Both the position numbers and the translations under genes were made by a program. A stretch of DNA of 64,000 bases from Lasiosphaeria ovina (Eukaryota > Ascomycota > Sordariomycetes > Sordariales > Lasiosphaeriaceae). Location: the NCBI GenBank assembly GCA_033439765.1, contig JAULSN010000010.1, positions 1,178,001 through 1,242,000 on the forward strand. Reading direction: 5' to 3'. Below the pieces are notes generated by a model, which saw nothing but the letters and a program-made list of their open reading frames with translations, did not search any database and was not told where the DNA came from. Shown in pieces: positions 22,101-34,707 of the stretch (its first letter is position 1; every line of letters begins with the position of its first letter).

Positions 22101-22572
22101 TGACGGCGAGCTCGGGACTGCCGGTAGCAGCCCAGGCGAGGTGGGTGATGGGCCCGCCTTGCTGGGCGAGGGGGACGGTGGACCAGGGGTTGGGGTCGGT
22201 GAGCTCCCAGTCGCCCGAGTCGGGGCGGCAGCGCAGGAAGCGCAAGTCGAGGGAGTGGCCGTCCTTGGCGATGGCGGCGATGGTTCCCTGGCGGGACCAG
22301 GCAATGCCCTGACAGCAGCCGCGGGCGCGCAGCTCATCGAGGCGCTGCTGGAGCTGCTTGCTGGGGGAAGGACGGGCGGGGACCGGAGGCATGGGGAGGG
22401 CCAGCGAGTTGTCCATGACGGGATCGCCAAAGAGGTCGACGTCGTGCAGGGCGGCCATGGCACCATCCATGCCATGCATGTCGGTATCGACGTCGACGCC
22501 GACGCCAACGCCGATGCCGACGACATCGAGGCTGCCGCCCAGCAGGAGAGGCATGTCTTGGTGGGCGCTCAT
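19189..22572 (-). CDS. med16: Mediator tail subunit Med16 (Sin4)
   Basis: Tail-module subunit of the Mediator complex, linking gene-specific activators to RNA polymerase II. Exons in transcript order: 22572-21949, 21871-21185, 21105-20886, 20832-20710, 20645-20532, 20459-19189; introns are 77, 79, 53, 64 and 72 nt. All joins keep frame, giving 1012 aa. The N-terminal half (GCCQGIAWSRQGTIAAIAKD onward) is the WD40/beta-propeller part. The C-terminal half is helical and ends with a cysteine cluster (CVRCASV..CSCGGNW) typical of fungal Med16. The ATG at 22572 (MSAHQDMPLLL) was chosen because upstream in-frame codons lack ATG. Residues about 18-32 contain a Gly-Val/Val-Asp repeat. Intron 1 holds an 18-nt homopolymer. 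At the last intron an alternative acceptor at 20493 would leave only 39 nt, so the acceptor at 20460 is preferred. Confidence 0.9.
21906..21923 (-). repeat. 18-nt poly-C run inside Med16 intron 1
   Basis: Eighteen G residues on the plus strand, hence poly-C in the pre-mRNA, between donor (21948) and acceptor (21872). Because it is intronic, length changes would not alter the protein. Such runs are prone to sequencing error and slippage. Confidence 0.85.
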
Positions 22573-25047
22573 GGCGTTCTCCACATGGCCAGGATGCTCC
22601 GGCAAACTGAAGGCGGCGGCAGCCACACCAGAAAGAGGGCTTGAGTGGCTTGCTGCTAGTAAAGTCAGTTGTAGGTACCGCCTTGGTTGCCTTGGGTAAG
22701 GTGTGTACCTACCTACCTATGTATGTACTGTATTGTGTGTAACCTGCCTGGGTACCCGAGGCCGGAAAGAATCCGTAGATGCCTTGGGTGGCTCTCGCAG
22801 GATGGGCTGTGGAACAAGACTACGCCTATCCAAGACAAAGAAATGGGAGAAGGGGGTAGGTCCGTCCGTATTGGCGGATGGAATATACCTAAGGTAGTGC
22901 TGCAGAGATGGAGAGCTGCACCGACCGCTTATACACGTGTAGATGGATGCGTATAGAGAAAAGGCCAAAAGAAAAGAAAATACTTTGTAGTGTAAAACAG
23001 ACGGATTCCACCAAAACTGAATAACCCAAGTAAACCCAACTAAGCCCAGCGATGAGGCAGGAAATTTGGTGGATGAGGAAAAGAGTCTTAAGCTGCCGTG
23101 CTAATAACCAAAGAGGCGATGCAGCATTCCCCGAGCAAGGTACGGATACGGGTCATAACTTTGGTGTATCGAGATCAATAGACGGTTGTGCTGCAAGGCT
23201 GAGAGACGGAGTCCATCGACAGACTAGTTAACTCGACAGCTGCAAGCAAGTAGAAAATCGAGTTGCGGAGGAGGGGCCCAGATCGGATCGCCCAGTTGGG
23301 GTGCCTTCAACGCCCATCTAAAAGCAGTTAGACTTAATACTACGTTTTGCGCTTCTTCCCAGGGGAAGCGGCAGCAATGCCAAGCCTCAAGTTACCTAAG
23401 TTCCTACGTAAGCAACGAGCGTATTACAGGGAATGTCTCCGAGCAACCAGCAGAAAGCCTCAAGTTTCTTGGTCAGGTTGTTACGTATCATTACCAAGTC
23501 CGTACCCTACAGAACAGAGTACCTAGTACAGACGTTTTAGGGTTTACGACAATCGGTGTCATTAGCCTCGAAGAACAAAGCACAAATCGAGCATCTTCAC
23601 AGACGAAATGCTTATTTGGGGACATGCGGCTGCTTTGGGATTCTTTGTGATGGTGAACAAAATAAATCCTTTTGCTCATACATCAGGTCCCTACCTACGC
23701 TACATGCAATCCCCTCCACACCCAGGTCCTTCCAGAGGGCTGTAGTCCAAGTCGAAGTGTGCGCAGAAGTGGACAACAAAGCGTCTCAATGCCACGCCTC
23801 AAATCCAAATTGTGGCATGTATTTACGTAGGTACCTATTTAGGTATTTGGAGATATTTGGTGTTGTCTGTTCAAATGGACAGCGGCTGGCGCATCCCACT
23901 TCGAATGGCACCTTTTACGTAGCGACCTTACTCGCCTGACCTTTTGCATTTACACTACTTACAGAGTAAGGCAGTCAAGGCACTGGCAACTCGTACATAT
24001 CAACCTAATTCGGATAGAAATGCCTGAGGCTTGCGAGCTGTTTAACCTTCTGTAACCCAGACGAGCCTGTCGCGGCCCAAGCGAACAAGCAACTACTAAG
24101 AGGGGGCTGGGAACAATCGCGACTGGAACCAAGCAAGCAAGACAACCGACGGAACACGCGAGCCAATTCCTTCCAGGTACGGCCTTCAGGTGCTGTACTA
24201 TCCGTGGTATTCCGTCTCTACTTGCCAAGCACAATCTCAAAGTTACCTACGGATACTAGATCGAAACCCGCTGCTACTGTGCGTGCACAGATGTACATAC
24301 GAACAAATTTCTTGTAACCAAGACATCTGCATACCCAATTCCCTACTCTGGCACAATTCGAATTTTGGGTTGGGGCAATGAATTGCCTAGATATTGTTCC
24401 GAGGCGGGCGGAAATTTCTCGCTTCCCCCAATGTAGGGACGGTAGGTACCGTAGGTAAGGTACCTTTCTTTGGGGTCGCGTCTTCTCATCAAGACTCGGG
24501 GAGTAATGGAAGGAGGTAAGGTAGATCTGGGGCGCGGTCGTGAGGTAAGGTTGTTCAGGGACGTGTGGTTATGGTAGAACAGAAAGTAGGGAACCGAAGC
24601 CCTGCTTCGCCAGCCCGCCGCCAACGCCAACGCCAACACGGTACCTACGTAAACGCCAAACTTGCAAACCCCCTTCCTTTCCCGTCCCGTCAGCCAACCC
24701 CGGCAAAGAACGTCGTCAAATCGTCTACCTCAACAACGCGAGTCACCTCCCTTTCACATTGTTCTTTTTTTTGCCCACCAACCGACGCATCGAATGCCCG
24801 CCCAAGAATCGCACACACACTATTCACCGCTCAGCGAACACGACAAGGACATCGCCGAAAGAGAAGAAAAGGCTCCAAAAAGAGAAGAAGGGATCCACAA
24901 TTCCAGTCATGATATAACAAGCCGCCGCCATTCTCCTTTCCACTCCTCGCTGCGCGGCCTCCCGTCACTCCGTTCGGCATTTTGTCTCGCACTGCAAAGT
25001 CAAAACCTGCCGAGAAAGCGCACCAACGCCCGGACACGGCTGCAGTC
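22573..25047. other. divergent intergenic region between Med16 and the sirtuin
   Basis: No supported gene in 2.5 kb. Repeated TACC units occur at 22706-22717, and TAGGTACC-like motifs near 22672, 23826 and 24440-24470. CCAACG repeats lie near 24610-24635. Both flanking genes start here, so it must contain two promoters. Confidence 0.6.
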
Positions 25048-27142
25048 ATGGAGCACTTACGACGCCCACCGTCATCGCCCCCTTCCTCTCCTCTCTCGGT
25101 TCTTTCTCAATCGCCCTCGCTGCCCCCGTCGCCGCTCATGTTGGACGCTTCGAAACGGTACCCCTCGCCCAGCTCCTCCACCGTCTCGAGCGCCGCCACC
25201 TCGGGAAGAGCGTCGCCCATGAAGGCCTCGGACCTGTCCGATGCAACGGCGACGACTGAGGAAATCCAGGTGCGCACCGACGGCCCTCCGCCTCCCAAGC
25301 GCCGTCGGCTCGCTGCCCCGAGGCCGCGCACTACGGCCTACGTCGACCTCGAGGCCCGCAACCCCCAGGACGACGAGAACCTGGATACGCTGCTGGCAGC
25401 CCTACGCAAGAAAAAAAAGATCGTCGTCATAGCCGGTGCTGGAATTTCTGTTTCGGCCGGAAGTGAGTGCCTCTCTGCGCCGCGCCGCGCTGCGCCGCGC
25501 TGTTGCGCCCACCGCCCAACACTCGCGAATTTGCTGACATCCATGGTTTCCAGTCCCCGATTTCCGCTCTTCTACAGGCCTCTTCAGCACCCTGCGCAGC
25601 CAGCACAAACTCAAGGCGTCCGGGAAACACTTGTTTGACGCCTCCGTCTACAAGCACAACGCTTCTACGGAGTCTTTCCATACAATGGTCCGCGAATTAG
25701 CGCACCTGACGTCACAAGCTGAACCTACCCCCTTCCACCACATGCTGGCCTCTATCGCCGAGGAAGGCCGGCTCATGCGCCTCTACAGCCAGAACATTGA
25801 CAGCATCGACACCCAAATGCCGCCCCTAGCAACTAATGTCCCCCTCAACACCAAGGGTCCCTGGCCAACCACTGTCCAGCTCCATGGCGGGCTCGAGAAG
25901 ATGGTGTGCACCAAGTGCGGTCATCTCGAGGCCTTCAATGCCTCGCTCTTTGAAGGGCCCGAGCCACCCCTGTGTGAGAAATGCAGGGAACAGGACCAGG
26001 TCCGGACCGCCTTCGCCGGAAAGCGTAGCCACGGCATCGGCAGGCTACGGCCTAGAATCGTGCTCTATAACGAGTACAACCCGGACGAGGAAGCCATTGG
26101 CAACGTATCAAAGGCTGACTTGCGGCGGGTACCCGATGCTGTGATTGTGGTTGGCACTAGCTTAAAGATCCCCGGTGTCCGGAGGATCGTCAAGGAGATG
26201 TGCCAGTTGACCCGGAGCAGACGAGATGGTATAACCGCTTGGCTTAACCTCGACCCGGAACCCCAGGGTGTCGAGTTCAAGGACTGTTGGGATTTGGTGG
26301 TTCGGGGAAAGTGCGATGATATCGCCGAGCTCGTAAACCTGCCTCGTTGGGATCAGCAAGATATAGGAGATCGGGATTCCTACATGGTTACAGGCGACGA
26401 GCTGAAGGAGAAGCGTTTGGCGGACAGCCTGAACCGCGCCAGGGTTGACGTCCTCCTCGAGCGTAAGCGCAAGCGAGATACTCCGGAAGATCTGGAACCC
26501 GCCCGTCCCCCGGCGGTGGAACGGACGCCAACAAGCACTCGCTTCAGGCTCGCCGAGCAAGTCGAAGGGGGCATACCAACACCCAGTGCAAGTCCCAGGA
26601 TCCGAAGCCCCCTTCCGGTTGGCAAGGTTTCGGGTAATGTTTCTGGCAAAGGGAAGACGAAGCAGAGCACCCTCGCTTTTGGCAGTCTCGACACTCCCAA
26701 AACCAAGAGCTCAAGTTCTGTGCCTGCCAAGGGGAAGGCAGCGGTTCAGCGAAAACCACGGCAGCCGAAGAAAGACCAACCTAAACCACCCAAAGACAAG
26801 CTTAGCAGGCTTGACAGGGCATTCAAGGCTACAAAATCAACAGCGGCCAAGCCCCATAAGGCTCTCAACGAGAAGCTTGTCTTGGATCTCAAGCCATGCG
26901 GCCTCCCATCGCCACTTGAACTGCCAACCGACATGCCATCGTTATCAGCTCTACCCGCACTACGCCCGCCTACCAAGACGCAAGCATCCGTCTCGCAAAC
27001 GGAAGAATCGGCAGCACCGAGCAGCGATCTTAGCCTCTACATCTCTTCCAGTCCCCCAGCCACTCCGGTCTTGGGACCCAAGATGACTGAGACCATCTCT
27101 CCCACTTCTAAACCCCAGAGTCTCTCTCACCTTATTGATTAA
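25048..27142 (+). CDS. hst4: NAD-dependent histone deacetylase, Hst3/Hst4-type sirtuin
   Basis: Class I sirtuin expected to remove acetyl groups, classically from histone H3 K56 after replication, in the nucleus. Exons are 25048-25462 and 25554-27142 with a 91-nt intron that interrupts the NAD-binding motif between SAG and IPDFR; 667 aa. Seen motifs: GAGIS at 130-134, IPDFRS at 139-144, QNID at 218-221, catalytic His249 in VQLHGG, zinc cysteines C257/C260 and C279/C282, and VVGTSLKIPGVRRIV. The N terminus (about 110 aa) is Ser/Pro-rich. The C-terminal tail of about 280 aa is disordered and Lys/Pro-rich, with RKRKRD as a likely nuclear signal. Hst3 and Hst4 cannot be separated by eye, so the symbol is by family. 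The upstream in-frame sequence has no ATG. Confidence 0.9.
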
Positions 27143-29432
27143 TGGCATCTTCGTGGACTGGCTGTCCCTGTCTTCGGCATGGGTTCGGAGATGCTGTATG
27201 GCAAAAGCAGCCCACTTCGCTAGAGACAGCACGATGTCCTGTCCGTCACCGACACTTGCATTTATGTACGTTTGCGCGCAACATCATCCAACATTTCATG
27301 GTCCACTCCGCCGCATGTACATTGGAGCTGGACCATATGTATAAAACAAAACCAAGGTCGCCACCTATTCTGGACATTATCCTTTTGGTCTTGTAACCAA
27401 CCAGTCCATCTTTTCCGGGGGTTTCCTTTTGTCAAGCATCATCGGAGAGGGGAAAAATATAATCCCCCTAGGTGTTGGGAGTTCTTCGAGCTCGTAACCT
27501 CAGACATGTCGCCGGCTGGTTCCGGCCACTAACTGAGGCTCTGAAAAGTACTGATAGATGGCAATTTATGTTGTATCCCCGTTTTGATATGCATCTGCAT
27601 GGCTTGTCTAGTTTGCTACCAATACAGACTCTTTTGGAGGGGAATTGGTGGGGAAGACACAAGAGTCGAGTTCAGGGCGTGCATGTATATATATACTACA
27701 CAATATGCTCATTCCCACCCGTCTATGGTCGACGGACGGTGGTCGTTTTTTTTTATTTTTATGCTCGGCAGCGGGGCGATCGGTCTCCTTGCTTGAATCA
27801 CAGACAACACAAAAGTACATTTATCTATCTACCAGGTATTAGGTAGATTTGCTGATAATAAGAGAAGAGGATTACATGTCAAGACTTCAATTTTTAAAAT
27901 GAGAACTATGGTATTCGGTCCTTCAATTCACTTCATTCACCCGTGCAATCTTGTGCCCGCTCTTTCTCTTTGCCACTATCTAGAATTTCCATGACGAAAG
28001 AGCCAGAACGCAGCCCCGGCTGCTAACAATACCTTGGCCAACATGCAAACCTACAGCCAAATACAATCCAATCCCTTAGCGGGGGACTTTCCAAGATTTA
28101 AAAGGCCTCGATTCCTTATGGCTCGCACTATAGGTCTTTCGCCGAGGGAGGTGATAACTATTAGAACCCCTATTCTAGAATCCTAGAGGCATATCTCTTC
28201 CCTGGAAGTACCTATTAAAGGCCTTTTCTGCGGGTTTATATACGATAATCCTCTCCTTGTTCCTAGGTACCAGGCCAACAAAGAATTCAGGGATTGGAAT
28301 GTAGAGCTACGTTGGTCATGGGAACCCATAGCTAAGTACCTTGTTTATGCGGACAATATAACTTTGCAAACTAGGTATCTACCTTATCCACACGTGAGAA
28401 CGAACGCACACGCATGTGCATGTAGTGCGTGTCTAGCTCCTTAAGCACGTAGGTACCCACTAGAAGCTAGCTGGAGGTAGAGTTAATGAGAACCAACCTT
28501 TGACAGAATCCCTTTGGGGCATCTGACGAAAAACGCAACACGAAAGACTCGCTATATTGAACTGTAGGGGAAAAAGGTCTCCTAGATAGAGAAGAAAGAG
28601 AAAAAGGTTCAATCGCCGGTAACTTGCCGATACCTGAGATTTCCATGTAACAACTATCTAACTAAGAGATGGTTCTCTCTCTCGCGGAATCGGTACCCTC
28701 TGACAGCACATCATAGGATCTGAAATGGGTAGGTATGTACATATTACCCCCGTGCCGCGTATCACCTTCGCATATACATGCTGAGCACGTGAACAACAAA
28801 GTTGGGTTGGTCTTATATGCCTGTAGGTTTTCTATTCATTTTTCTAAAACATTTTGTTCTACACTGTTGGTGGGTGGGGAACTCCTGTCTCGTCATGAGA
28901 AAGAAATCAAAAGAATTCAGCTAAGGTGTACACATTAGTCCGCCTTATTAGTAAAAGTTGAGATCACAACATGCCCAGACGACCTAGACGACCACAGATA
29001 CACTTCATCTAGGACTATCTTTGAGGAAACCCCAAAACCCCTAGTCGCTCATGTCGTCTGGCACGCCGGGACCAAAAACAAACACCCATGTTTGTCCGCC
29101 ACCCATTTTTGATACAAACTCCACGTCGCTATAAATGCCAAAACCCTCAGCCAGCCACCCTCTCCCCCTCTCCTGCTAGCCATACCATACGACTGTCTCG
29201 GGGCGCAGCCTAACCCAAACCAAATGCTAGCTCCCGACAAAAACAACTCCTCATCATCAAACCCTTTCCTTCGTCAATGCAATGCCGAGTATGTAGAGTT
29301 TATGGGTCCTCTTAGGGATAGGGAAAATATAATAAAACGAAACATGATCTCAATTACCATTACCGGTACGCCAGCTAATGCGGAGATCTGTCTTAGGAAT
29401 TGCCGCTGTACAAGCAACCTCAGACAAAACAC
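27143..29432. other. convergent 2.3-kb intergenic region
   Basis: Between the 3' ends of the sirtuin (+) and chd1 (-). No gene is supported. The stretch from about 27850 to 28750 is richer in TA and TAG/CTA triplets than the rest and contains several short TAGGTAC motifs. It may be decayed sequence, possibly mutated by RIP, but no transposon protein is recognisable. Confidence 0.5.
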
Positions 29433-32400
29433 TCAATAGGGACTATGCCGAGCTGGGGGGCTGCGGCTCTGCCACGAAGGACGCGTCGGTCCTCCTCTAT
29501 CACCATCTCGGCGGTGTCGGTGGAAATTGAGTCGATCGCCATTTTCGTAGTAGTTCCGGCGCTTCGGCTCGTCACGCCGCTCATCACGCCGTTCCTCTCG
29601 CCGCTCCTCTCGCCGGTCATCTCGATAGGGGTCTCGGTCCCGGCCCCGAGCTCGGCGATCTTCGCGATCGCTGGCGATTTCACCATCTTCGAGATCTGGA
29701 TTCCTTGATCTCCGTACATCGATGGTACCCTCCTCCTCTTTCTTGACTTTGTCCTTCTCCTCTATGTCGCGAAAGATTTTCTGCAGCCTCTTGCCAGACA
29801 CTTTGGATTCGCTGATGGGCCAGATGGACGACAAAAACTCCCTAAGCACAGTTAGTACATGTAGAGGCACGGAAACGACGGTTGGGTACTCGCCAAAACT
29901 GGGGCTCCAAGCTGTCAAGGTCGCTTGCACTCTCTCCGCGCAATCCCTTGAGGAAATTTCCGAATGTGCGGATTTCCTCGCCCAAGATTTTGGCCCGCTC
30001 CTTAGCCGCGGGGAATCGCTCCTTGGAGTATACTATGCGCTCCATGTTAGGCTTGAGAGGTCGCAGGACAGACCAAACAAGCTGTGCGTTGTCCGAGTTG
30101 TCAATTTCGTCATCGCGCAGCTTGGCAAGATCGTGGAAGCGCTCAACAGCCTTTTGTCTGTCGCGCTTGTATCTCTCCATGGTCTCGGCATCCATTTTCG
30201 GCTTCTCCTTTTCCTTCTGAGTCTTCTTGTCGTGCTTGCTGTCAATGCCGCGACGCTGGTCATCCAGTCGCCGGTGTTTCGAGTTACGGTCGTCGTAGCT
30301 ATCAGGATGTTTCCGCTTATGCTCAGGCCTCGGTGTTCCCCTGTCATTGGCGTTGCTGTAAGACCGGCTGTGATCATGGTTTCTGTCCCGGTGCTGGCTT
30401 GGTTTCTTAGACATAGGCGGAGCAGGTGAAGCCGAGACGGAACCTGGGTCGCCACGGCGATGGCCATTCATGAGAAGCTTCTTGCTCCGATGGTGGTTCT
30501 CCACAGCCTTCTTGGCAGCTGCGTCGTTGGAGTGCTTGGCCAAAAGGACAGACAGGAGATACTCGGACCGCCGAACTAGATGGACGGCTCCAGGGGACTG
30601 GATGCCCTTGTCGTCGGTTTTCTTGCGTTCTTCCTTCTTGTCCACTCGGTGTTCTTCCAAGAAAAACTTGTCCTGCATCTGAAATTCGGGATCGTCCCGG
30701 ATTTGCATCCAGGCGCCGAATCCGTACCGATCAATACCCACGAGCAGCATCCCATCCTCGCGCGCGCCCCACTCGCAGGAATACTGGGCTGATTTGGCCG
30801 CATCTGGGAGTCTGAAGGATTGGGGATTTCCATGTTCCCGAAGCACACGACGTAACAGCTTCAGCTGGGGTGGCCGCTCCACAACAGTCTCGGCATTGAC
30901 TTTTCGCACCTCGCCAAAGTCAACGAGGACGGCCTTCTTATCTTTCTTCGCAAGTGGCTTTCCGGCTCTCTCTTCCTCCTCGCGGAGCTTCTCATTGTTG
31001 GCATCGACGGCTTCGCGACTCAGAACCATCAAATCATCAATGATAGACTTGAGAAAGTCTCGGTCTCGATCGCTTAGACGAGCATCCTGGACAACCTCTT
31101 CCTCGCGATCATCAAGAGAACCGTAACGGAAGAAGGCGCGAATGAGGTTTCGAGTCTCCTTTTCATTCAGTGGGCGCCTAGGGTCTGATAGAAGCGCTCG
31201 TTGCTCCTCGAGTTCTTCTTGCTCCTGCTTCTCGCGCTGCCTCTTCTTGGCGAGACGATCAGCGCGGTCAGACTCGGCAGTCCTCTTTGAACCCTTCAAA
31301 GTGGCCTTCCGGGGAGCGTTCTCTTCCACCGCCTTGGCTAGGTACTCGTCGTGTTGCTTCTTGTCTTCGTCTGCCTTGATGGCTGCAAGCTGCTCGGCGG
31401 GAATAATCTGATCCCAGTCGAGTGCAAGCTCGTCGACCTTGACGTCAGTGACCTGCATCCAGTTATCCCAGTCAATACCGCCACTGCTGAGGTTGATCTT
31501 GTCGTCGACATCAGTCTTTGTGACTTCGGCATTTTCGAGAATGGCGTCAATATCGAGTTGCTCCAACTTCTCCTGGTTGCTGGACTGTTCGAAGAGATTT
31601 TGCGAGCGCATCTTGAGAATCATTGAGATGTCTTCGGATGTCTTTGCCTCGTCCATCTTGAAGCCGCGTTCCTTAAACTGCTCTCTCAATGCCTTTCCTT
31701 CGTCGGTAACGCCAGCTTGGATCGTGAGATACTCGAGGAAAAGTTTGTTACGGGCACGCGTAACGACTTCCTCCTCAATGGTCTGCTTCGCCACAAGACG
31801 GTACACGTTAACAGGCTTCTTTTGGCCTATACGATGAGCCCGGGCCATGGCTTGCAAATCCGCTTGCGGGTTCCAGTCCGAATCATAGATGATTACGGTG
31901 TCGGCGGTCATCAGATTGATGCCCAGACCACCAGCTCGTGTGGACAAGAGGAAGCAGAAGTCCTCGCTATTTTCGGCGTTGAAGTGGTTAATGGCCATGC
32001 GGCGAGGCCCGGCGGGGATTGTGCCGTCAAGCCGCTGGAACTGATAGCCGCGAATCCGCAGATAATCACCGAGAATGTCGAGCATTTTGACCATCTGACT
32101 GAAGATCAAGACGCGGTGGCCGTCCTTCTTTAGCTTGGTAAGAAGCTGGTCAAGGAGCATCATCTTTCCGCTGCTGGTGATGAGGCCTTTGATTTGGTCT
32201 TCTCTGCGGGTTCTGCCAGCGAGGACCCGTTCCTCGGCGCCATGAAACATGTACGGGTGGTTGCTGACCTTCTTCAGCTCCATCATGATGTTGAGTAATG
32301 ACTGCTTATGCCCATTGCTGGCATCACTGAGGGCGGCGTAGTTCCGCGTGAGGATATTCTTGTAATACTCAAGCTGAAGATCGGACAGCTCGACTCGGAT

Positions 32401-34707
32401 GATCTTCTCGGTCTTGGGGGGCAGATCCGATTCGACCGTTTCTTTTGTGCGGCGCAAGATATAAGGAGCGATCGACGAATGCAAGTTCTGGAGCTTTGCC
32501 TGCGTCTCGTACCGCTTGGCCTCATCCTGCTCAGGATTGTCGGGGTTGATGTTATTAGAAGTTGAGAGCAGTTCCAGTTCTTCATCGATTATAACCTTTC
32601 CTGGATTGAGAAAGTCCAAGAGAGCGGCGAGTTCCGCCAGGTTGTTCTGAATAGGCGTACCAGTGATGAGAACCTTGCACGGGACACCAAAGCTGTTGAG
32701 CCTGGCGTAAAGCTGGGAATCGCGGTTCTTCAATCGATGGGCTTCATCTACGGCGAGGACTTGCCACTTTATGGTTCGGAGATGTTCCCAGTCTGCCAGG
32801 ATATAGTCGTATGAGGTGACCAAGACATTGAATTTGGGCTTCTTCGGGTTACCGTCCACGAGAAGTTCGTAATCTCGGATGTTGGCTCGCGCCGCCTCTG
32901 GCCCAAGGTAGACGACGTAGTTTAGGTCCGGCGCCCAGTGGTTGAAGGTATCAGCCCACGCAGGGATAACACTCAGGGGTGCTACAACAAGGAATGGGCC
33001 TTCTTGATCACGATCGTTCCGAAGCCAGCTGAGAAATGCGACCGTCTGGACAGTCTTGCCCAGACCCATTTCATCGGCTAGAATGACATTGTTCGCGCGG
33101 GTCCAGTTGAGGGCGAGGAAGTTGAGGCCCTTCAGCTGGAATTCGCGAAGCTCGCCTCCCACGATGTAAGAAGGTTGCTTTTCCAGCTTTGTCATGCGCG
33201 ATCGAGTCTCGGGGTTGGTTTGCTTCCGATCCGACTGCCATGAACGAGACGAGCGGTCTAGAAATTGGTCGATCTTGTCTTGGGCGTGAGCACTGACGAG
33301 CGAGCCTGCTTCCCAGGTGCATTCGTCGTATTGAAGGCCTTTCCACTTGATCAAGTACTCATCGTCATCATCGCCGTCTCGGAGAGCAACGACTCGCTCA
33401 ACAGTGGTATAATCGGCTAAGGCCTCCTCCTCGCGCTCCCTGTCCAGCAACCATTGCTCTCGTTGCTCTGGGCTGTACTCGTCGCCACCAAACTTCATGT
33501 CCAGTTCGTATTCGACAATCTTCTTGTAGTAGTTCTCAAGTCGGCGAAATCCGCGAAATCCGGCGACGCTCTCTGTAGTCTCCCACGTGTCGTGTAGATG
33601 TGACTTGCCTTGCCACTTGATAAAATACTCGAAGTCGTGTCGCGTGGAGTCGGGCGCGAGATCGACGCCCTCTTTGGGCCGGTGGCGAAGGAGCTTTTCA
33701 ATGTAGGGCGAGTTATCTTCGGCGTCAGCGGCCCAGTAGTTAGGTGTAACACCCGACTCTTCCTCCTCTTCCCCTTCGCTTTCTTGGTAAGCGCCGGCAG
33801 ATACCTGGGCCGCCCGGCGACTGGACCATCGCTTCTCGACCAGAGCCAGCGACGGCTGTAGCTCCTGTTGTCGGCGGGCCTTCTTTCGAAAGCTGCGGGC
33901 TTTCGCGCCACCATATGTATCGGAATCGGAATCATCCGCAGAAGTTTGGCGGGCAGGAGTGCCGCGTTTGGAGACTGCGGTTCATCGACGGGTTAGTTTA
34001 AACAAATCAACACGACATCTAGGGAATGCAATTAAACGCACCAGGAAGGGAGCGCTCGACGCGCTCGACGCGATCAACAACGCGCCTTCTCTTGATAGCT
34101 TTGCGGGGAGCAGGAGCAACATCAGAATCGGATGCTTCCTCTTCCTCATCTGAATCAACCTGTACAAGATTTTAGCACATTGGCAATGCGCGGCACCCTT
34201 CTGGGCAGCTTAGTATTGACTCACGACTTTGCGGCGTTGGGTAGGACGCGACTATTCAACTGTTAGCTCGTGGAGCCTCTAAGGACGGATAAGACACAAC
34301 CGTACACTTCGTCTCAAGCCGTACAACTCTGGATTCTCTCTCATGAAGTCTTCTTCAGCCGCGTGGGCGGCCTTTCGTTTAGTGGCAGGCCGGCTCTCAG
34401 TGGAGGCGGCACGGCTATTTCCAACATTACTCCGAGCCGAGGTAGGGCTCTCGGCCATATCAAAGTCTCCATCATCGGAAACATCATTATCACTCGAATC
34501 GGAAGCTTCTTCGATGGTCAGGTCGGGTTTTCCGGCCGGCGAGCCGGGCGCGTCCGGAGAGTCGGCCGTTAGGCGATCAACGTCGGGAGCCTGTACGTCG
34601 GACAGGTCGCTATCACTTTGGTCACCATTGGCTACGTGGCTCATGCGCTCATCGTCCGAAGGAGACGCATGTCCGTTCACAGGACTGGCTTCCGGTGATG
34701 TTGACAT
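29433..34707 (-). CDS. chd1: chromodomain helicase Chd1
   Basis: Snf2-family nucleosome remodeller that spaces nucleosomes on transcribed genes. Exons in order: 34707-34306, 34251-34225, 34159-34042, 33974-29890, 29837-29433; introns are 54, 65, 67 and 52 nt; 1678 aa. After an acidic Ser-rich N terminus come two chromodomains (about 255-335 and 370-416; FEYFIKWQGKSHLHDTWE and YLIKWKGLQYDECTWE). The ATPase has Walker A DEMGLGKT at 483-490, DEAH at 592-595 and RAHRIGQ in motif VI. A SANT-SLIDE DNA-binding part contains DGMLLVGIDRYGFGAWMQI. The C-terminal CHDCT/DUF4208-like region reads FLSSIWPISESKVSGKRL and ends in an Arg/Asp/Glu-rich tail. Exon 2 is only 27 nt (9 codons). The last acceptor was set at 29838 because the one 5 nt upstream breaks the frame. 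Confidence 0.95.

Noticed and set aside
12634..27142. A secondary-metabolite or catabolic gene cluster around the hydrolase, DUF3500 and sirtuin genes
   Set aside because: No backbone synthase, transporter or pathway regulator is present; neighbours are housekeeping genes.
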